Assembly (NCBI RefSeq): GCF_014697195.1
Contig: NZ_JACJRJ010000011.1
Coordinates: 62,001-126,000 of the forward strand
From: Cylindrospermum sp. FACHB-282
Lineage (GTDB): Bacteria; Cyanobacteriota; Cyanobacteriia; Cyanobacteriales; Nostocaceae
Direction of reading: 5' to 3'
Length of the DNA: 64,000 bases
Shown: piece after piece, positions 46,389 to 55,285 of the stretch
Position numbering within the stretch: the stretch's first letter is position 1
Layout of the letters: each line of letters opens with the position of its first letter
Program-made: the position numbers and the translations under genes
Notes under the pieces: generated by a model
What the model was told of the DNA's origin: nothing
Seen by the model: only the letters and a program-made list of their open reading frames with translations
Databases searched by the model: none

Positions 46389-46457
46389 GCGGAGACAAAT
46401 GTTTCCGTTCACTCCTCACACCACACTCCGCCCGGACTACCGTTCGGGCGGTTCCTT
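46389..46457 (+). ncRNA. yfr1: Yfr1 cyanobacterial small regulatory RNA
   Basis: Yfr1 is a short sRNA found in nearly all cyanobacteria that base-pairs with mRNAs, including those for outer-membrane porins. The diagnostic single-stranded motif ACTCCTCACAC is at 46411-46421, followed by CACACT. It is flanked by a 5' hairpin CGGAGAC-AAAT-GTTTCCG and a strong 3' terminator hairpin CCGCCCG...CGGGCGG ending in TTCCTT. The location between guaB and trxA is the conserved genomic context. The ends are estimates from structure and -10 box. Confidence 0.95.
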
Positions 46458-46574
46458 ATAAAATGAATAAATTTTAGAGCTTCTTTGCAAATGTACATCC
46501 TTCCCAAGCAGATGTTTTTGCTATGGTAGAATTTTCACAAAACTCAGAAATATAATAGGCAAAGGTTTTTAGGC

Positions 46575-46898
46575 ATGTCAGCAGCCGCAAGTGTTACGGA
46601 TTCGAGTTTTAAGCAAGAAGTACTCGACAGCGATTGTCCTGTGTTAGTTGACTTTTGGGCACCCTGGTGCGGCCCCTGCCGGATGGTAGCTCCTGTTGTC
46701 GAGGAAATTGCAGTGCAGTATGAAGGTCAACTAAAGGTCGTAAAAGTAAACACAGATGAGAATCCGCAGATTGCCAGCCAGTATGGTATCCGCAGTATTC
46801 CCACATTAATGATTTTTAAGGGCGGACAAAAAGTAGATATGGTTGTCGGTGCCGTGCCTAAAACTACTTTATCTAACACTTTGGAAAAGTATCTTTGA
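46575..46898 (+). CDS. trxA: Thioredoxin
   Basis: The 107-residue m-type thioredoxin carries the active site [11 protein letters not shown] with Cys32 and Cys35, and the cis-Pro in RSIPTLMIF. The C-terminal GAVPKTTL helix completes the fold. It reduces disulfides in cytoplasmic targets, including Calvin-cycle enzymes, using ferredoxin- or NADPH-derived electrons. The gene is downstream of yfr1, with about 115 bp for its own promoter. Confidence 0.97.
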   Translation: MSAAASVTDSSFKQEVLDSDCPVLVDFWAPWCGPCRMVAPVVEEIAVQYEGQLKVVKVNTDENPQIASQYGIRSIPTLMIFKGGQKVDMVVGAVPKTTLSNTLEKYL

Positions 46899-47269
46899 AA
46901 CTCAATCGGTAACAAAATCCTTTTGAGTTGTCCATTTGCTCTAGTTTTAGGTAAATATTTGTAACTAAGTTTGAGAGGTACGAGCTTTGTGCCTCTACAA
47001 AACTTCTTCCCAAGAAAAATTGGCAGTTCATCAGCAACAATGATATATCCTGCTAAAGGAATACATTTGTGCTTTAGATCATTGATAAAAATGACAGTCA
47101 TCACTAGCGCCTTGGTAAATGGTTAACCAAAGGTGCTTTTTATTGTCATGCGGCAGTTAAAAATCAACAGCTATTAGCTGGGATGATTAACTGATAACTG
47201 ATGGAAGGCAATTGATAAATTGCACGCTAAATTTAGGTAAAATATAATGCCATTGTTGCGGCGGTTCTC
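46899..47269. other. Gap between trxA and the LOG-family gene
   Basis: The 371-bp stretch contains no recognised gene. A minus-strand open frame entering trxA antisense (46727-47104) is not protein-like. I see no tandem repeat or strong terminator. The last 100 bp are presumably the promoter of the next gene. Confidence 0.4.
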
Positions 47270-48340
47270 ATGACCTCATCTGCGTCGTTTGACACATTAG
47301 AGTCTCTCCAAGCGGATATAGCTGAATTAATTGATCGTTTACCGACGTTAAAAAATCGGCAATTGATACAGCAGGCACTTGCCACCATAGTACGTTTGGC
47401 TGATAGTGAAATTGAACGTCTCGATTGGAAAATACTGTCTGCTGCTTTAGCAGACATGGAGCGGGGTTTCCAGCTTTTTTATGCTTACCGTCATGTCCGC
47501 AAAGTGACTATCTTTGGTTCGGCTCGCCTAGGCTCAGACACCCCAGAATACCAGACAGCAGTTCAATTTGCTCGCGCTATTTCTCAGTTGGGATTCATGG
47601 TGATGACAGGCGGTGGCGGCGGTATTATGCAGGCAGGAAACGAAGGTGCGGGACGAGAAAATTCCTTTGGCTTAAACATTCAGCTACCTTTTGAACAACA
47701 AGCAAATCCCTTTATTGATAGTGATCCCAAGCTGATTCACTTCAAATATTTCTTTACCCGCAAACTGTTTCTCTTGAAAGAAAGTGATGCTGTCGCCTTG
47801 TTTCCCGGTGGTTTTGGCACTCAAGATGAAGCTTTTGAATGTATGACATTGAGTCAGACGGGCAAATTTGGCCCTGTTCCTGTGGTTTTAATTGATGAAC
47901 CTGGGGGCGATTACTGGCTATCTTGGAGCAAGTATATCGATCAGCAATTGGTGCAAAAAGGTCTTGTCAGTCCTGAAGATCCCAGCCTTTACACGGTGAC
48001 AGATAACCTGGAAGTTGCTTGCAATGCCATTACTCGTTTTTACCAGGTTTATCACTCTAGCCGCTATGTAGGTGAGCAGTTGGTGATTCGTTTAACAAAA
48101 GATTTATCAGATGCTGAAGTTGAGCAACTCAATGGAAACTTCAACGATATTCTGGTGAAAGGACGGATTGAAAAAAGTCAAGCTTTACCTCAAGAAGGGC
48201 AAGATGAGACAGTTGAGCTACCCCGTCTTATTTTGTACTTCAATCAGCGAGATTTGGGGCGTTTATATCAGATGATTGCGGTGATTAACCAAATGGGTAC
48301 TGCTTCTGCAGAAGCAGCAGCGCATCCTGAAAGGAAGTAG
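47270..48340 (+). CDS. LOG-family (lysine decarboxylase-like) protein
   Basis: The 356-residue protein carries the LOG Rossmann fold: VTIFGSARLG near residue 80, MTGGGGGIMQAGNEGA (about 112-127), and the substrate-site motif PGGFGTQDE (179-187). LOG enzymes release free bases from nucleoside monophosphates and make cytokinins in plants and some bacteria. This protein has about 70 extra N-terminal residues of predicted helix and a C-terminal extension, so it is longer than the classic LOG. Its true substrate may be any nucleotide. Confidence 0.87.
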   Translation: MTSSASFDTLESLQADIAELIDRLPTLKNRQLIQQALATIVRLADSEIERLDWKILSAALADMERGFQLFYAYRHVRKVTIFGSARLGSDTPEYQTAVQFARAISQLGFMVMTGGGGGIMQAGNEGAGRENSFGLNIQLPFEQQANPFIDSDPKLIHFKYFFTRKLFLLKESDAVALFPGGFGTQDEAFECMTLSQTGKFGPVPVVLIDEPGGDYWLSWSKYIDQQLVQKGLVSPEDPSLYTVTDNLEVACNAITRFYQVYHSSRYVGEQLVIRLTKDLSDAEVEQLNGNFNDILVKGRIEKSQALPQEGQDETVELPRLILYFNQRDLGRLYQMIAVINQMGTASAEAAAHPERK

Positions 48341-48849
48341 GCTATGAGGGTGGAATTTCCCACCCTTGATAAAATTTATAACCCAAGATAGCCCGGTCTA
48401 TTTACTCAGCTAATTCCCCCATATTTCTATTTATAAAATTTTACATTTGTTGAATTGGTGGTGTTCACCGTAATTAATCAGAGTGGAGACTGCCCAGGCT
48501 ATTAAATCATCATTATAAATATAATAAATCTGCAATAACAACGATTCTACAGCTATTTTTAGCTGCATGAAAAACACAAAGTTATAGTCTCTCCCTACCT
48601 AGAGACTATTCATGAATAGTTTCTATACTGTTGTTGGTTCAAATGCAAATATTTATTATATGTTTCCTGTGCCTAAAATTATAGACTTCCTGAAATTTTA
48701 CTGTGAGCAATTAAAATGATGTGCTATTACCTACTCCCAGTTATGAAAAATACCAGTTATTATGGCTCAATGCTGATCAGCATAAAAAAGCTTGTATATT
48801 AGCACAGGAAACAATATAGGACATCCTAACAAAGACAGAGGAATAAAAG
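48341..48849. other. AT-rich gap upstream of dacB
   Basis: The 509-bp gap includes a perfect 16-bp palindrome ACTATTCATGAATAGT at 48605-48620. From its central ATG runs a 35-codon frame (48612-48719, MNSFYTVVGSNANIYYMF and on), followed by a 27-codon frame whose ATG overlaps that stop. Neither is recognised and both may be chance. AAAGACAGAGGAATAAA just before 48850 supplies the dacB ribosome-binding site. Confidence 0.4.
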
Positions 48850-50172
48850 ATGCTGGAATTATTGGGTTCAGGTTTGGTTTCCCTTTGGCTGGAAATGGCT
48901 GGAGTACAGATCAAGCCTTTAGAGGCGTTAGATACATTGACTTGGCAAGGTAGTCCTGGCTTGATTATTGCCCCTGATCCAAATCCAGTTGGGCCGACGA
49001 CAGTGCAGGAATATTTGAAGGGACTGATTACTTCAAAGCTTGTGGGGCAGAATTTGATTCAAAGTCAGGGAATTTGGATGCAGTCGGGGCCGATGCTGAT
49101 GGCTAATCACCAAGGTACGACGCCTCTACCTGCTGCTTCTTTAACCAAAGTTGCCACTTCACTAGTTGCTTTTAAAACTTGGGGGCCAGACCACCAATTT
49201 GAAACTTTGGTCAGTGCTACAGGGCCGATAGCCAATGGGGTCTTGCAGGGTGATTTGGTAATTACTGGTGGTAATGATCCGATGTTTGTTTGGGAGGAGG
49301 CGATCGCCTTGGGGAATACTCTCAATAAGCTAGGTATCAAACAGGTAAAGGGAAATTTGGTGATCACTGGCAAGTTTGCCATGAATTTTCAACGTAATCC
49401 TTTACTAGCAGGTCAAATACTCAAACAATCCCTGAATTCTGCTACTTGGGGCCGTCCTGCTGTTTACATATACTCGATTATGCCCAAGGGGACACCTAAG
49501 CCCCAAGTCGTCATCGCTGGTACTGTCAAAGTAGAAGTTCAGCCTAAACCCCAACAAACCTTGCTTGTACGTCATCGTTCTTTACCTTTGCAGCAATTAA
49601 TTAAGGAGATGAACGTTTTCAGCAACAACGATATGGCAGAGATGTTGGCTGAATCTGTGGGGGGATCAGCTGTAGTCCAATCAACAGCTGCTAACTTGGC
49701 TAGAGTACCGCAATCAGAAATTCAGTTAATCAATGGTTCTGGACTGGGGACAGAAAACCGCATTTCTCCCAGAGCAGTATGTGCTATGTTCATGGCGCTG
49801 CAACAGCAAGCAGTTGCCCATCAGTTGACTTTGGCTGATTTGTTTCCCATGTCTGGGTTTGATCACCGGGGGACAATGCATTCTAGACACCTCCCTAGTG
49901 CGACTGTGATTAAAACTGGTACTCTGCGGGATGTAAGTGCTTTAGCTGGAGTCATGCCTACACGCGATCGCGGTTTAGTCTGGTTTGCTATCCTCAACCG
50001 TGGCCCCAATGTCTCAGGCTTCCGTACTGGGCAAGACAAATTTTTGCAAAGTCTAATCCAAAAATTGCAAATACCTGCGGTTGTGCCTACTACCCTCACC
50101 CCCCATTCAGCAATTAACTCTCTACCCAAACTGGGCGCAACGAGCCGGAATGAAATTTTGTTGAGAAGTTAG
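48850..50172 (+). CDS. dacB: D-alanyl-D-alanine carboxypeptidase/endopeptidase (S13, PBP4-like)
   Basis: The 440-residue penicillin-binding protein has the three catalytic motifs of the S13 family: S-x-x-K as ASLTK (Ser97, Lys100), S-x-N as FSNND (Ser258), and K-T-G as VIKTGTL (Lys355). It trims and hydrolyses peptidoglycan cross-links in the periplasm. A short N-terminal hydrophobic stretch may act as export signal. The gene is followed by a long heptanucleotide array. Confidence 0.92.
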   Translation: MLELLGSGLVSLWLEMAGVQIKPLEALDTLTWQGSPGLIIAPDPNPVGPTTVQEYLKGLITSKLVGQNLIQSQGIWMQSGPMLMANHQGTTPLPAASLTKVATSLVAFKTWGPDHQFETLVSATGPIANGVLQGDLVITGGNDPMFVWEEAIALGNTLNKLGIKQVKGNLVITGKFAMNFQRNPLLAGQILKQSLNSATWGRPAVYIYSIMPKGTPKPQVVIAGTVKVEVQPKPQQTLLVRHRSLPLQQLIKEMNVFSNNDMAEMLAESVGGSAVVQSTAANLARVPQSEIQLINGSGLGTENRISPRAVCAMFMALQQQAVAHQLTLADLFPMSGFDHRGTMHSRHLPSATVIKTGTLRDVSALAGVMPTRDRGLVWFAILNRGPNVSGFRTGQDKFLQSLIQKLQIPAVVPTTLTPHSAINSLPKLGATSRNEILLRS

Positions 50173-50182
50173 TTATTGGTCA

Positions 50183-50310
50183 GGTAATGGGTAATGGGTA
50201 ATAGGTAATGGGTAATAGGTAATAGGTAATGGGTAATGGGTAATGGGTAATGGGTAATAGGTAATAGGTAATAGGTAATAGGTAATAGTTATTAGTTATT
50301 AGTTTTGACT
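50183..50310. repeat. Heptanucleotide tandem repeat (STRR), TAATGGG/TAATAGG
   Basis: About fifteen copies of GGTAATG or GGTAATA fill the gap between dacB and the convergent lptC, then drift to GTTATTA near the lptC stop. It is the same unit family as 2244-2360 read on the other strand (TTACCCA/TTACCTA). Interspersed blocks of the two variants suggest recent slippage. Confidence 0.95.
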
Positions 50311-51558
50311 ACCTACTCCTTCTTGGGGAATAATTTCTGTCACTACTCTGCCGCCAGAACCGCCACCTTTAACAACAATATTTTCAGTTTCTAGATTACC
50401 CTCAGCTGTTGCACCAGTAAAATTTAATGGCGGGTCAACTTGGCGATAAACTACATTTCCCTGAGCTTGCAGCAACTTATTATCCAGATACCAAGTTAGT
50501 GTATTCGATTTTAAAGACTGGCGACGCTGTCCAAGGGCATTGACGTTGCCTGTTAAATAAACTGTTCTTTGTGGTATCTTCATTTCGCCTTGGTTGGCAC
50601 TTACAGTTGTATTTTCGGTACGGTGGAACACGCGCACAGGTGAATTTGTAGCGACAATTTCCCTGCTCATGTTCCAGGTCATAGAGTTACTAGCTATTTG
50701 CATTGGTGGGTCTAGTAATTCTAGTCGGGCATTTTGTTTGATAGTGGCAATTTTAGTTTTTAAATTGACTTCGGCAGCATTCCCGCTGCCACGTTCGGTT
50801 ATTTGTTTATTTTTGTAATGGTCAATTTGTACAGGGCGATCGCCAATTAATTTATTTTCTTTGATTTGCCAGAGCAAATGCTCAGTTCGGATTTGTAGTT
50901 GTGGATCGGCAGAGTTAGCTACTACCTTCCCAGAAAATTCCATAATTTGTGCGCGGGTTTTAACTCGCGCTTCCTGGGCCACAGCCTGTAATTGTTTATG
51001 AGTTCCGTTTAGCTGATTGCGAACAATTAACAAATCTTCTTGGGGACGCCATTCTAATTCATTGCCTTGCAACACAATGCCATTAACCGGATCGGTGGCG
51101 AGGATTTTACCTTTGAGAAACAATTGTTTCCCATTTTGCTCGATATCTGCCTTTTCTGCTTTAATTTGATAAACTACTTTGCCGTCTTGATATAGTTCAC
51201 CAGAGGGACTTTCTGCTTGACCAATTTGCTTTTCTTTGGTATACTTTGCCTGTTTGGCTTTGACTTTCCAAATCGGTCGCCCCACTTCGTCAAACTGTTC
51301 AAAATCAACACCAAAGAAAGTTAAATTGCTATCCGATTTTTGGCTCGCCGTATCTGGTTTAGAGGCTGTGGGGGATTTCCCCGCGCAGCCAGCCAAACCA
51401 ATTACCAAGAATAAGCTCACAGGCAGGTAACGCCAATTTACTTTTGATTGTAAATAAAAAACAAATGGCAATGTATAGAAGTGGGGCAATTTTGTTTGAT
51501 TTCCCCCCTTCATAACTGAAGTTCTTCTCTCATTATTCCTGCCTTGTTGATGCTTCAT
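50299..51558 (-). CDS. lptC: LptC-like LPS-export periplasmic lipoprotein
   Basis: The 419-residue protein has an N-terminal segment with a lipobox (VIGLAGCAG, Cys58). The first half of the mature chain is an LptC domain (FFGVDFEQFDEVGRPIWKVK). A second LptC/OstA-like beta-rich part follows (GNAAEVNLKTKIATI; GEMKIPQRTVYLTGNV). It would bridge LPS from the inner membrane to LptA/LptD. The ATG at 51558 overlaps the stop of the NYN-domain gene (TAATG), suggesting coupling. The first 40 residues before the signal are unusually long, so an internal start, such as Met16, is possible. Confidence 0.85.
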   Translation of the reverse strand: MKHQQGRNNERRTSVMKGGNQTKLPHFYTLPFVFYLQSKVNWRYLPVSLFLVIGLAGCAGKSPTASKPDTASQKSDSNLTFFGVDFEQFDEVGRPIWKVKAKQAKYTKEKQIGQAESPSGELYQDGKVVYQIKAEKADIEQNGKQLFLKGKILATDPVNGIVLQGNELEWRPQEDLLIVRNQLNGTHKQLQAVAQEARVKTRAQIMEFSGKVVANSADPQLQIRTEHLLWQIKENKLIGDRPVQIDHYKNKQITERGSGNAAEVNLKTKIATIKQNARLELLDPPMQIASNSMTWNMSREIVATNSPVRVFHRTENTTVSANQGEMKIPQRTVYLTGNVNALGQRRQSLKSNTLTWYLDNKLLQAQGNVVYRQVDPPLNFTGATAEGNLETENIVVKGGGSGGRVVTEIIPQEGVGSQN

Positions 51559-52187
51559 TACTCTTGAATGTCTAGGTGTCCATCACTTAGTCTTGGATCT
51601 TCCAAAAAGCTGACGCTAGATAAGGGTCGATATGGATAGCTTTGGCGGGGGGTTTTTTGGATATCTTCTTTGATGGCTTCTAAATCAATATAGCGATCGC
51701 TCACATTAATTAAACTATCACTCGTCATCGAACGCAAACTCACCACCTCTACCCGAACGCCGCGATAGCTGACTGAATTCACAGCATAAGCTAAATCCCC
51801 ATCACCACTAACTAAGACTGCGGTATCATAGGAATCTACCAACGCCATCATATCTACAGCTATTTCTACATCCAAGTTGGCTTTTTTTGAGCCATCTGGT
51901 AGCTGTACCAAATCCTTAGCAATGACGCGATAGCCATTGCGACGCATCCACAGCAAAAACCCCTGTTGCTTCTCGTTTGTCCGGTCTACCCCAGTATAGA
52001 AAAAGGAGCGCAACAGCCTAGAACCACCAGTTAAGCGACATAACAGCTTCGTGTAATCAATTTCGATTCCTAGTTGCAGCGCCGCATAAAATAGATTTGA
52101 GCCATCAATAAAAATGGCAACACGACCCCGATTTTCCAAAACTTGTTCTGGCGTAAATATTGAGTCGTTTTCCAAATTATTCAACAT
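51558..52187 (-). CDS. NYN-domain (LabA-like, DUF88) protein
   Basis: The 209-residue protein has the PIN-like NYN fold: VAIFIDGSNLFYA with the first catalytic Asp, KANLDVEIAVDMM with the second, and AVLVSGDGDLAYAV with the third acidic cluster. This matches LabA/LabB-like proteins of cyanobacteria, some of which affect circadian output. Ribonuclease activity is predicted from the fold. It is upstream of and coupled to lptC. Confidence 0.9.
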   Translation of the reverse strand: MLNNLENDSIFTPEQVLENRGRVAIFIDGSNLFYAALQLGIEIDYTKLLCRLTGGSRLLRSFFYTGVDRTNEKQQGFLLWMRRNGYRVIAKDLVQLPDGSKKANLDVEIAVDMMALVDSYDTAVLVSGDGDLAYAVNSVSYRGVRVEVVSLRSMTSDSLINVSDRYIDLEAIKEDIQKTPRQSYPYRPLSSVSFLEDPRLSDGHLDIQE

Positions 52188-52333
52188 TATTGTTTTACCT
52201 CAGTTGTTATTTGTGTAAAATTTGCTACAAATTATCAGCTTTTAGATGCTTGTTAGAGCGGCTTATGATAAGCTTCCGGGGCTAATAAGTTAAGCCCCGA
52301 ATAAATTTTTTGAAGAATCAAAAATTGAAAGAA

Positions 52334-53935
52334 CTAATCGTTTTTCAGGGTTTCTATGCGTTTAAAAACTGGTTGAGGTGTGCCCAACTGTTGTTTATGG
52401 GATAGTAAGCCCCAGGTTGCATGAGTGGCAAAAGGTGCAGCAATTGAACTTTCTTTTTGATTGTTAAAGTTTATGCCAAAGCCCAGTTGTTGATAGATAT
52501 CGCTACTGATATTTGGAATAATGGGGGAAAACAGATAAGCTGCTAGTCTAACCGATTCTAGAACTGTATACAGTACCGCTTCCACTTCTTGCTGCAATTC
52601 TTGTTTATATAATGTCCAAGGGGCTTGTTCATCAATAAACTTATTACTGGCTTGTACCAGCGCAAGAATAGCTTCGCAAGCTTGATTGAAAGCTAACGCT
52701 TCATAAGCTTGTTTCACCTGTTCCCCCAGAGGTAAACCAATCCTTTTTAAAGGATTTTCAGCCAGAATCGCTTCATTTGCGATTGATGGCATATTACCAG
52801 CACAGTATTTCTTCACCATGTTCAAGGTGCGATTTAACAAATTACCTAAATCATTTGCCAAATCTGCATTTAGAACATTAATGAACCTAACTTCATTAAA
52901 ATCGCCATCCTTGCCAAATTCGATTTCCTTAAGGAAGTAATAACGAACGGCATCGCTGCCATAACGCTGGATTAACGCTACAGGATCGAGGGTATTACCT
53001 AGGGTTTTGCCCATTTTTTGACCGTCTTTAGTCAAAAAACCATGTCCAAATACTCGCTCTGGCAAGGGTAGATTAGCTGACATCAGCATTGCTGGCCAAT
53101 AAACTGCATGGAAGCGCAGAATATCTTTACCAATCAAGTGCAGGTTAATCGGCCACCATGTCTTTAAGGCATTTGCTAAAGTCGGTTCTGCATCTGGTTC
53201 TAGCAATGCGGTGACATAACCTAGCAACGCATCAAACCAGACATAAAGGGTATGTTTTGAGTTAACTGGTACGGGAAAACCCCAATCTAGATTTACCCGC
53301 GAAATCGAAAAGTCTTGTAAACCTTGACTCACAAAACTGAGGACTTCATTTCGCCGACTTGCTGGCTGGATAAAATCCGGTCTAGATTGATAAAATTCTT
53401 CCAGTTTGGTTTGATACTTGGATAAGCGAAAGAAATAGTTCTGCTCGTCTCGCCACTCGACTTCTTTGATAGTATGTATAGGGCAGCGATTTCCTGGTAG
53501 CAGTTCCCGTTCATCTTTAAATTCTTCGCAAGATACGCAGTACCAGCCCTGTTGTTGTCCTTGGTAGATATCGCCACTTTCCCATACTCGCTGGAAGAAT
53601 TCCTTGACGATCGCTTCATGATCAGAGGCCGTAGTCCGACTAAAGCGATCGTATTGAATGTCTAATAATTCCCACAAGCCAAGGAAGCTAGGCACAATTT
53701 CATCACAAAACTCTTGTGGCGCTTTCCCTAAACTCGCTGCTGCCCGTTGAATTTTCTGTCCATGCTCATCTGTACCTGTAATTAGTAGTACTCGATGGCC
53801 TAACATCCTTTGAAACCGCGCCACTACATCTGCTGCCATCGTTGTATAAGCACTGCCAATGTGGGGGATATCATTGACATAATAAAGCGGTGTTGTTAGC
53901 GCAAATGTTTTTTCAGTTTTATCCACTAGATTCAT
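52334..53935 (-). CDS. metG: Methionyl-tRNA synthetase
   Basis: The 533-residue class I synthetase shows TTPLYYVNDIPHIGSAYTT with the HIGH-type HIGS, a zinc-knuckle-like CVSCEEF-RCPIH pair, and the KMSKS-type loop KMGKTLGN. It also has FGHGFLTKDG and DLANDLGNLLNRTL. The variant HIGS/KMGK forms occur in other short bacterial MetRS. The C-terminal tRNA-binding EMAP-like domain is absent, as usual for this length class. It charges initiator and elongator tRNA-Met. Confidence 0.96.
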   Translation of the reverse strand: MNLVDKTEKTFALTTPLYYVNDIPHIGSAYTTMAADVVARFQRMLGHRVLLITGTDEHGQKIQRAAASLGKAPQEFCDEIVPSFLGLWELLDIQYDRFSRTTASDHEAIVKEFFQRVWESGDIYQGQQQGWYCVSCEEFKDERELLPGNRCPIHTIKEVEWRDEQNYFFRLSKYQTKLEEFYQSRPDFIQPASRRNEVLSFVSQGLQDFSISRVNLDWGFPVPVNSKHTLYVWFDALLGYVTALLEPDAEPTLANALKTWWPINLHLIGKDILRFHAVYWPAMLMSANLPLPERVFGHGFLTKDGQKMGKTLGNTLDPVALIQRYGSDAVRYYFLKEIEFGKDGDFNEVRFINVLNADLANDLGNLLNRTLNMVKKYCAGNMPSIANEAILAENPLKRIGLPLGEQVKQAYEALAFNQACEAILALVQASNKFIDEQAPWTLYKQELQQEVEAVLYTVLESVRLAAYLFSPIIPNISSDIYQQLGFGINFNNQKESSIAAPFATHATWGLLSHKQQLGTPQPVFKRIETLKND

Positions 53936-54304
53936 GCAGAATAAATAACAGCTTATTAAAACGTTTTCTATCGAAGTTATCTCAGCAAAACCACGTAATT
54001 ATATCCCATTACTACTATTTTTTCACACAACTCCTTAATATTAGCAAATTTCCTAATTTTATAATGTGTATAAATCTAGCTAATTTATCCCCAAAATAGA
54101 AAAATTAGCTTTTAATAATTTTGGTAAAAACCTTTTATTGCCTTTTATTGTAACGAAAAATACATAATTCTGAACTCAGAAAATATAGCAATCTGTGTGG
54201 TTGAGGCATTTCTACCTGAAGATAGTCATGATTGTAGTAAAGAAATGTAAAAATTAAGTCAAGATTAACTCCGACATTTTTTGAAAAAATATTATTGATT
54301 AGGC
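53936..54304. other. AT-rich divergent gap between metG and the acyltransferase gene
   Basis: The 369-bp gap separates two divergently oriented genes. It contains a repeat of CTTTTATTG (about 54131-54149) and otherwise low-complexity AT-rich DNA. I see no T-box, tRNA-like structure or palindromic operator. Both promoters are expected here. Confidence 0.4.
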
Positions 54305-55030
54305 ATGACTCTCAATAGCCCTCTGAAAATTTCTCGTTACTTCCTGTCGTCACTCTCAACGCAAATGTTTCGCTATTATGAAGATCGAATTCCCCGTGAT
54401 GCTAGCGTTTTGGTAGTCAGCAATCACCGCAGCTTTATGGATGCACTGGTTTTAATGGCGGCTTTATCGAGTCCGATTCGCTTTGCTTGCCATCACTATA
54501 TGGGAAAGGTTCCAGTCATGCGGGAGATTGTTACCGAACAATTGGGGTGCTTTCCCTTAGAGGAAACCCAAAGCCGCCAGCATAGCTTTTTTGTGCAGTC
54601 ACAGATGCTGTTGCAGTCTCAGCAGATGGTGGGGGTTTTTCCAGAAGGAACCCAACCAATGGTGAAGTTTACCCGGCCGGACATGGTGGGTGGATTTCAG
54701 CGGGGATTTGCTCATTTGGCATTGCGCGCCGCTGTACGGGATTTGGTAATTTTACCAATTGCGATCGCCTCCCTAGAGGAAGTAAACACCTCTGGTTTCC
54801 CTTTGCGCCTATTTAGTTTGTTTGATCCTTCTGAACCTTTATTTAATCAACCTGGTTTGCATCCCTTGGTTATCTATCGTCGGGTGGCGGTGTTAATCGG
54901 TCGCCCTTATTGGATTACACCCCAACTTCAGCAAAAATATCAAGGGAAACAAGCTAGAAGTGTGGTGACAGAACTCACAACACACTGTCACGACGAAATT
55001 GCTCAATTACTGCGCCAAGGCTGTTATTAA
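54305..55030 (+). CDS. 1-acyl-sn-glycerol-3-phosphate acyltransferase-like (PlsC/LPLAT)
   Basis: The 241-residue protein carries the LPLAT motifs: block I NHRSFMDAL (H-x4-D, His41 and Asp46), then GKVPVMREI and block III VFPEGTQPM near residue 115. It transfers acyl groups to lysophosphatidate or a related acceptor. The neighbouring hydrolase gene, 255 bp downstream on the same strand, matches the other half of plant phytyl-ester-synthase-like proteins, so an alternative acceptor is possible. Confidence 0.87.
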   Translation: MTLNSPLKISRYFLSSLSTQMFRYYEDRIPRDASVLVVSNHRSFMDALVLMAALSSPIRFACHHYMGKVPVMREIVTEQLGCFPLEETQSRQHSFFVQSQMLLQSQQMVGVFPEGTQPMVKFTRPDMVGGFQRGFAHLALRAAVRDLVILPIAIASLEEVNTSGFPLRLFSLFDPSEPLFNQPGLHPLVIYRRVAVLIGRPYWITPQLQQKYQGKQARSVVTELTTHCHDEIAQLLRQGCY

Positions 55031-55157
55031 CCTATCCATAAATTAACTCAAAAATTACTTTTGAGTTTTTAATCAAATTAATTAAAATAGGTTTGTCTCC
55101 GGATATTTAATAGAGATTCTATTATATACTTTCTAGTATTCCAAAAGAAAAAATACA

Positions 55158-55190
55158 AGATCCCCGACTTCTTCAAGAAGTCGGGGATCT
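55158..55190. repeat. Perfect palindrome with 16-bp arms between acyltransferase and hydrolase
   Basis: The arms AGATCCCCGACTTCTT and AAGAAGTCGGGGATCT are separated by one base. The core CCCGACTTCT/AGAAGTCGGG is shared with the two 103-bp elements at 36038 and 42227, but the surrounding ends are absent. It may act as a terminator for the upstream gene. Confidence 0.85.
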
Positions 55191-55285
55191 GAGCCTCTCG
55201 GACAGACGAGCCACACAAGACTTAAAAGTATAAAATCTTTATAGGGTGAATTAGATAAAACCAAAAACTTGAAATTAGATTTTAT

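Noticed and set aside
46727-47104. 125-residue minus-strand open frame opposite trxA
   Set aside because: It overlaps the well-supported thioredoxin gene antisense and shows no family motif.
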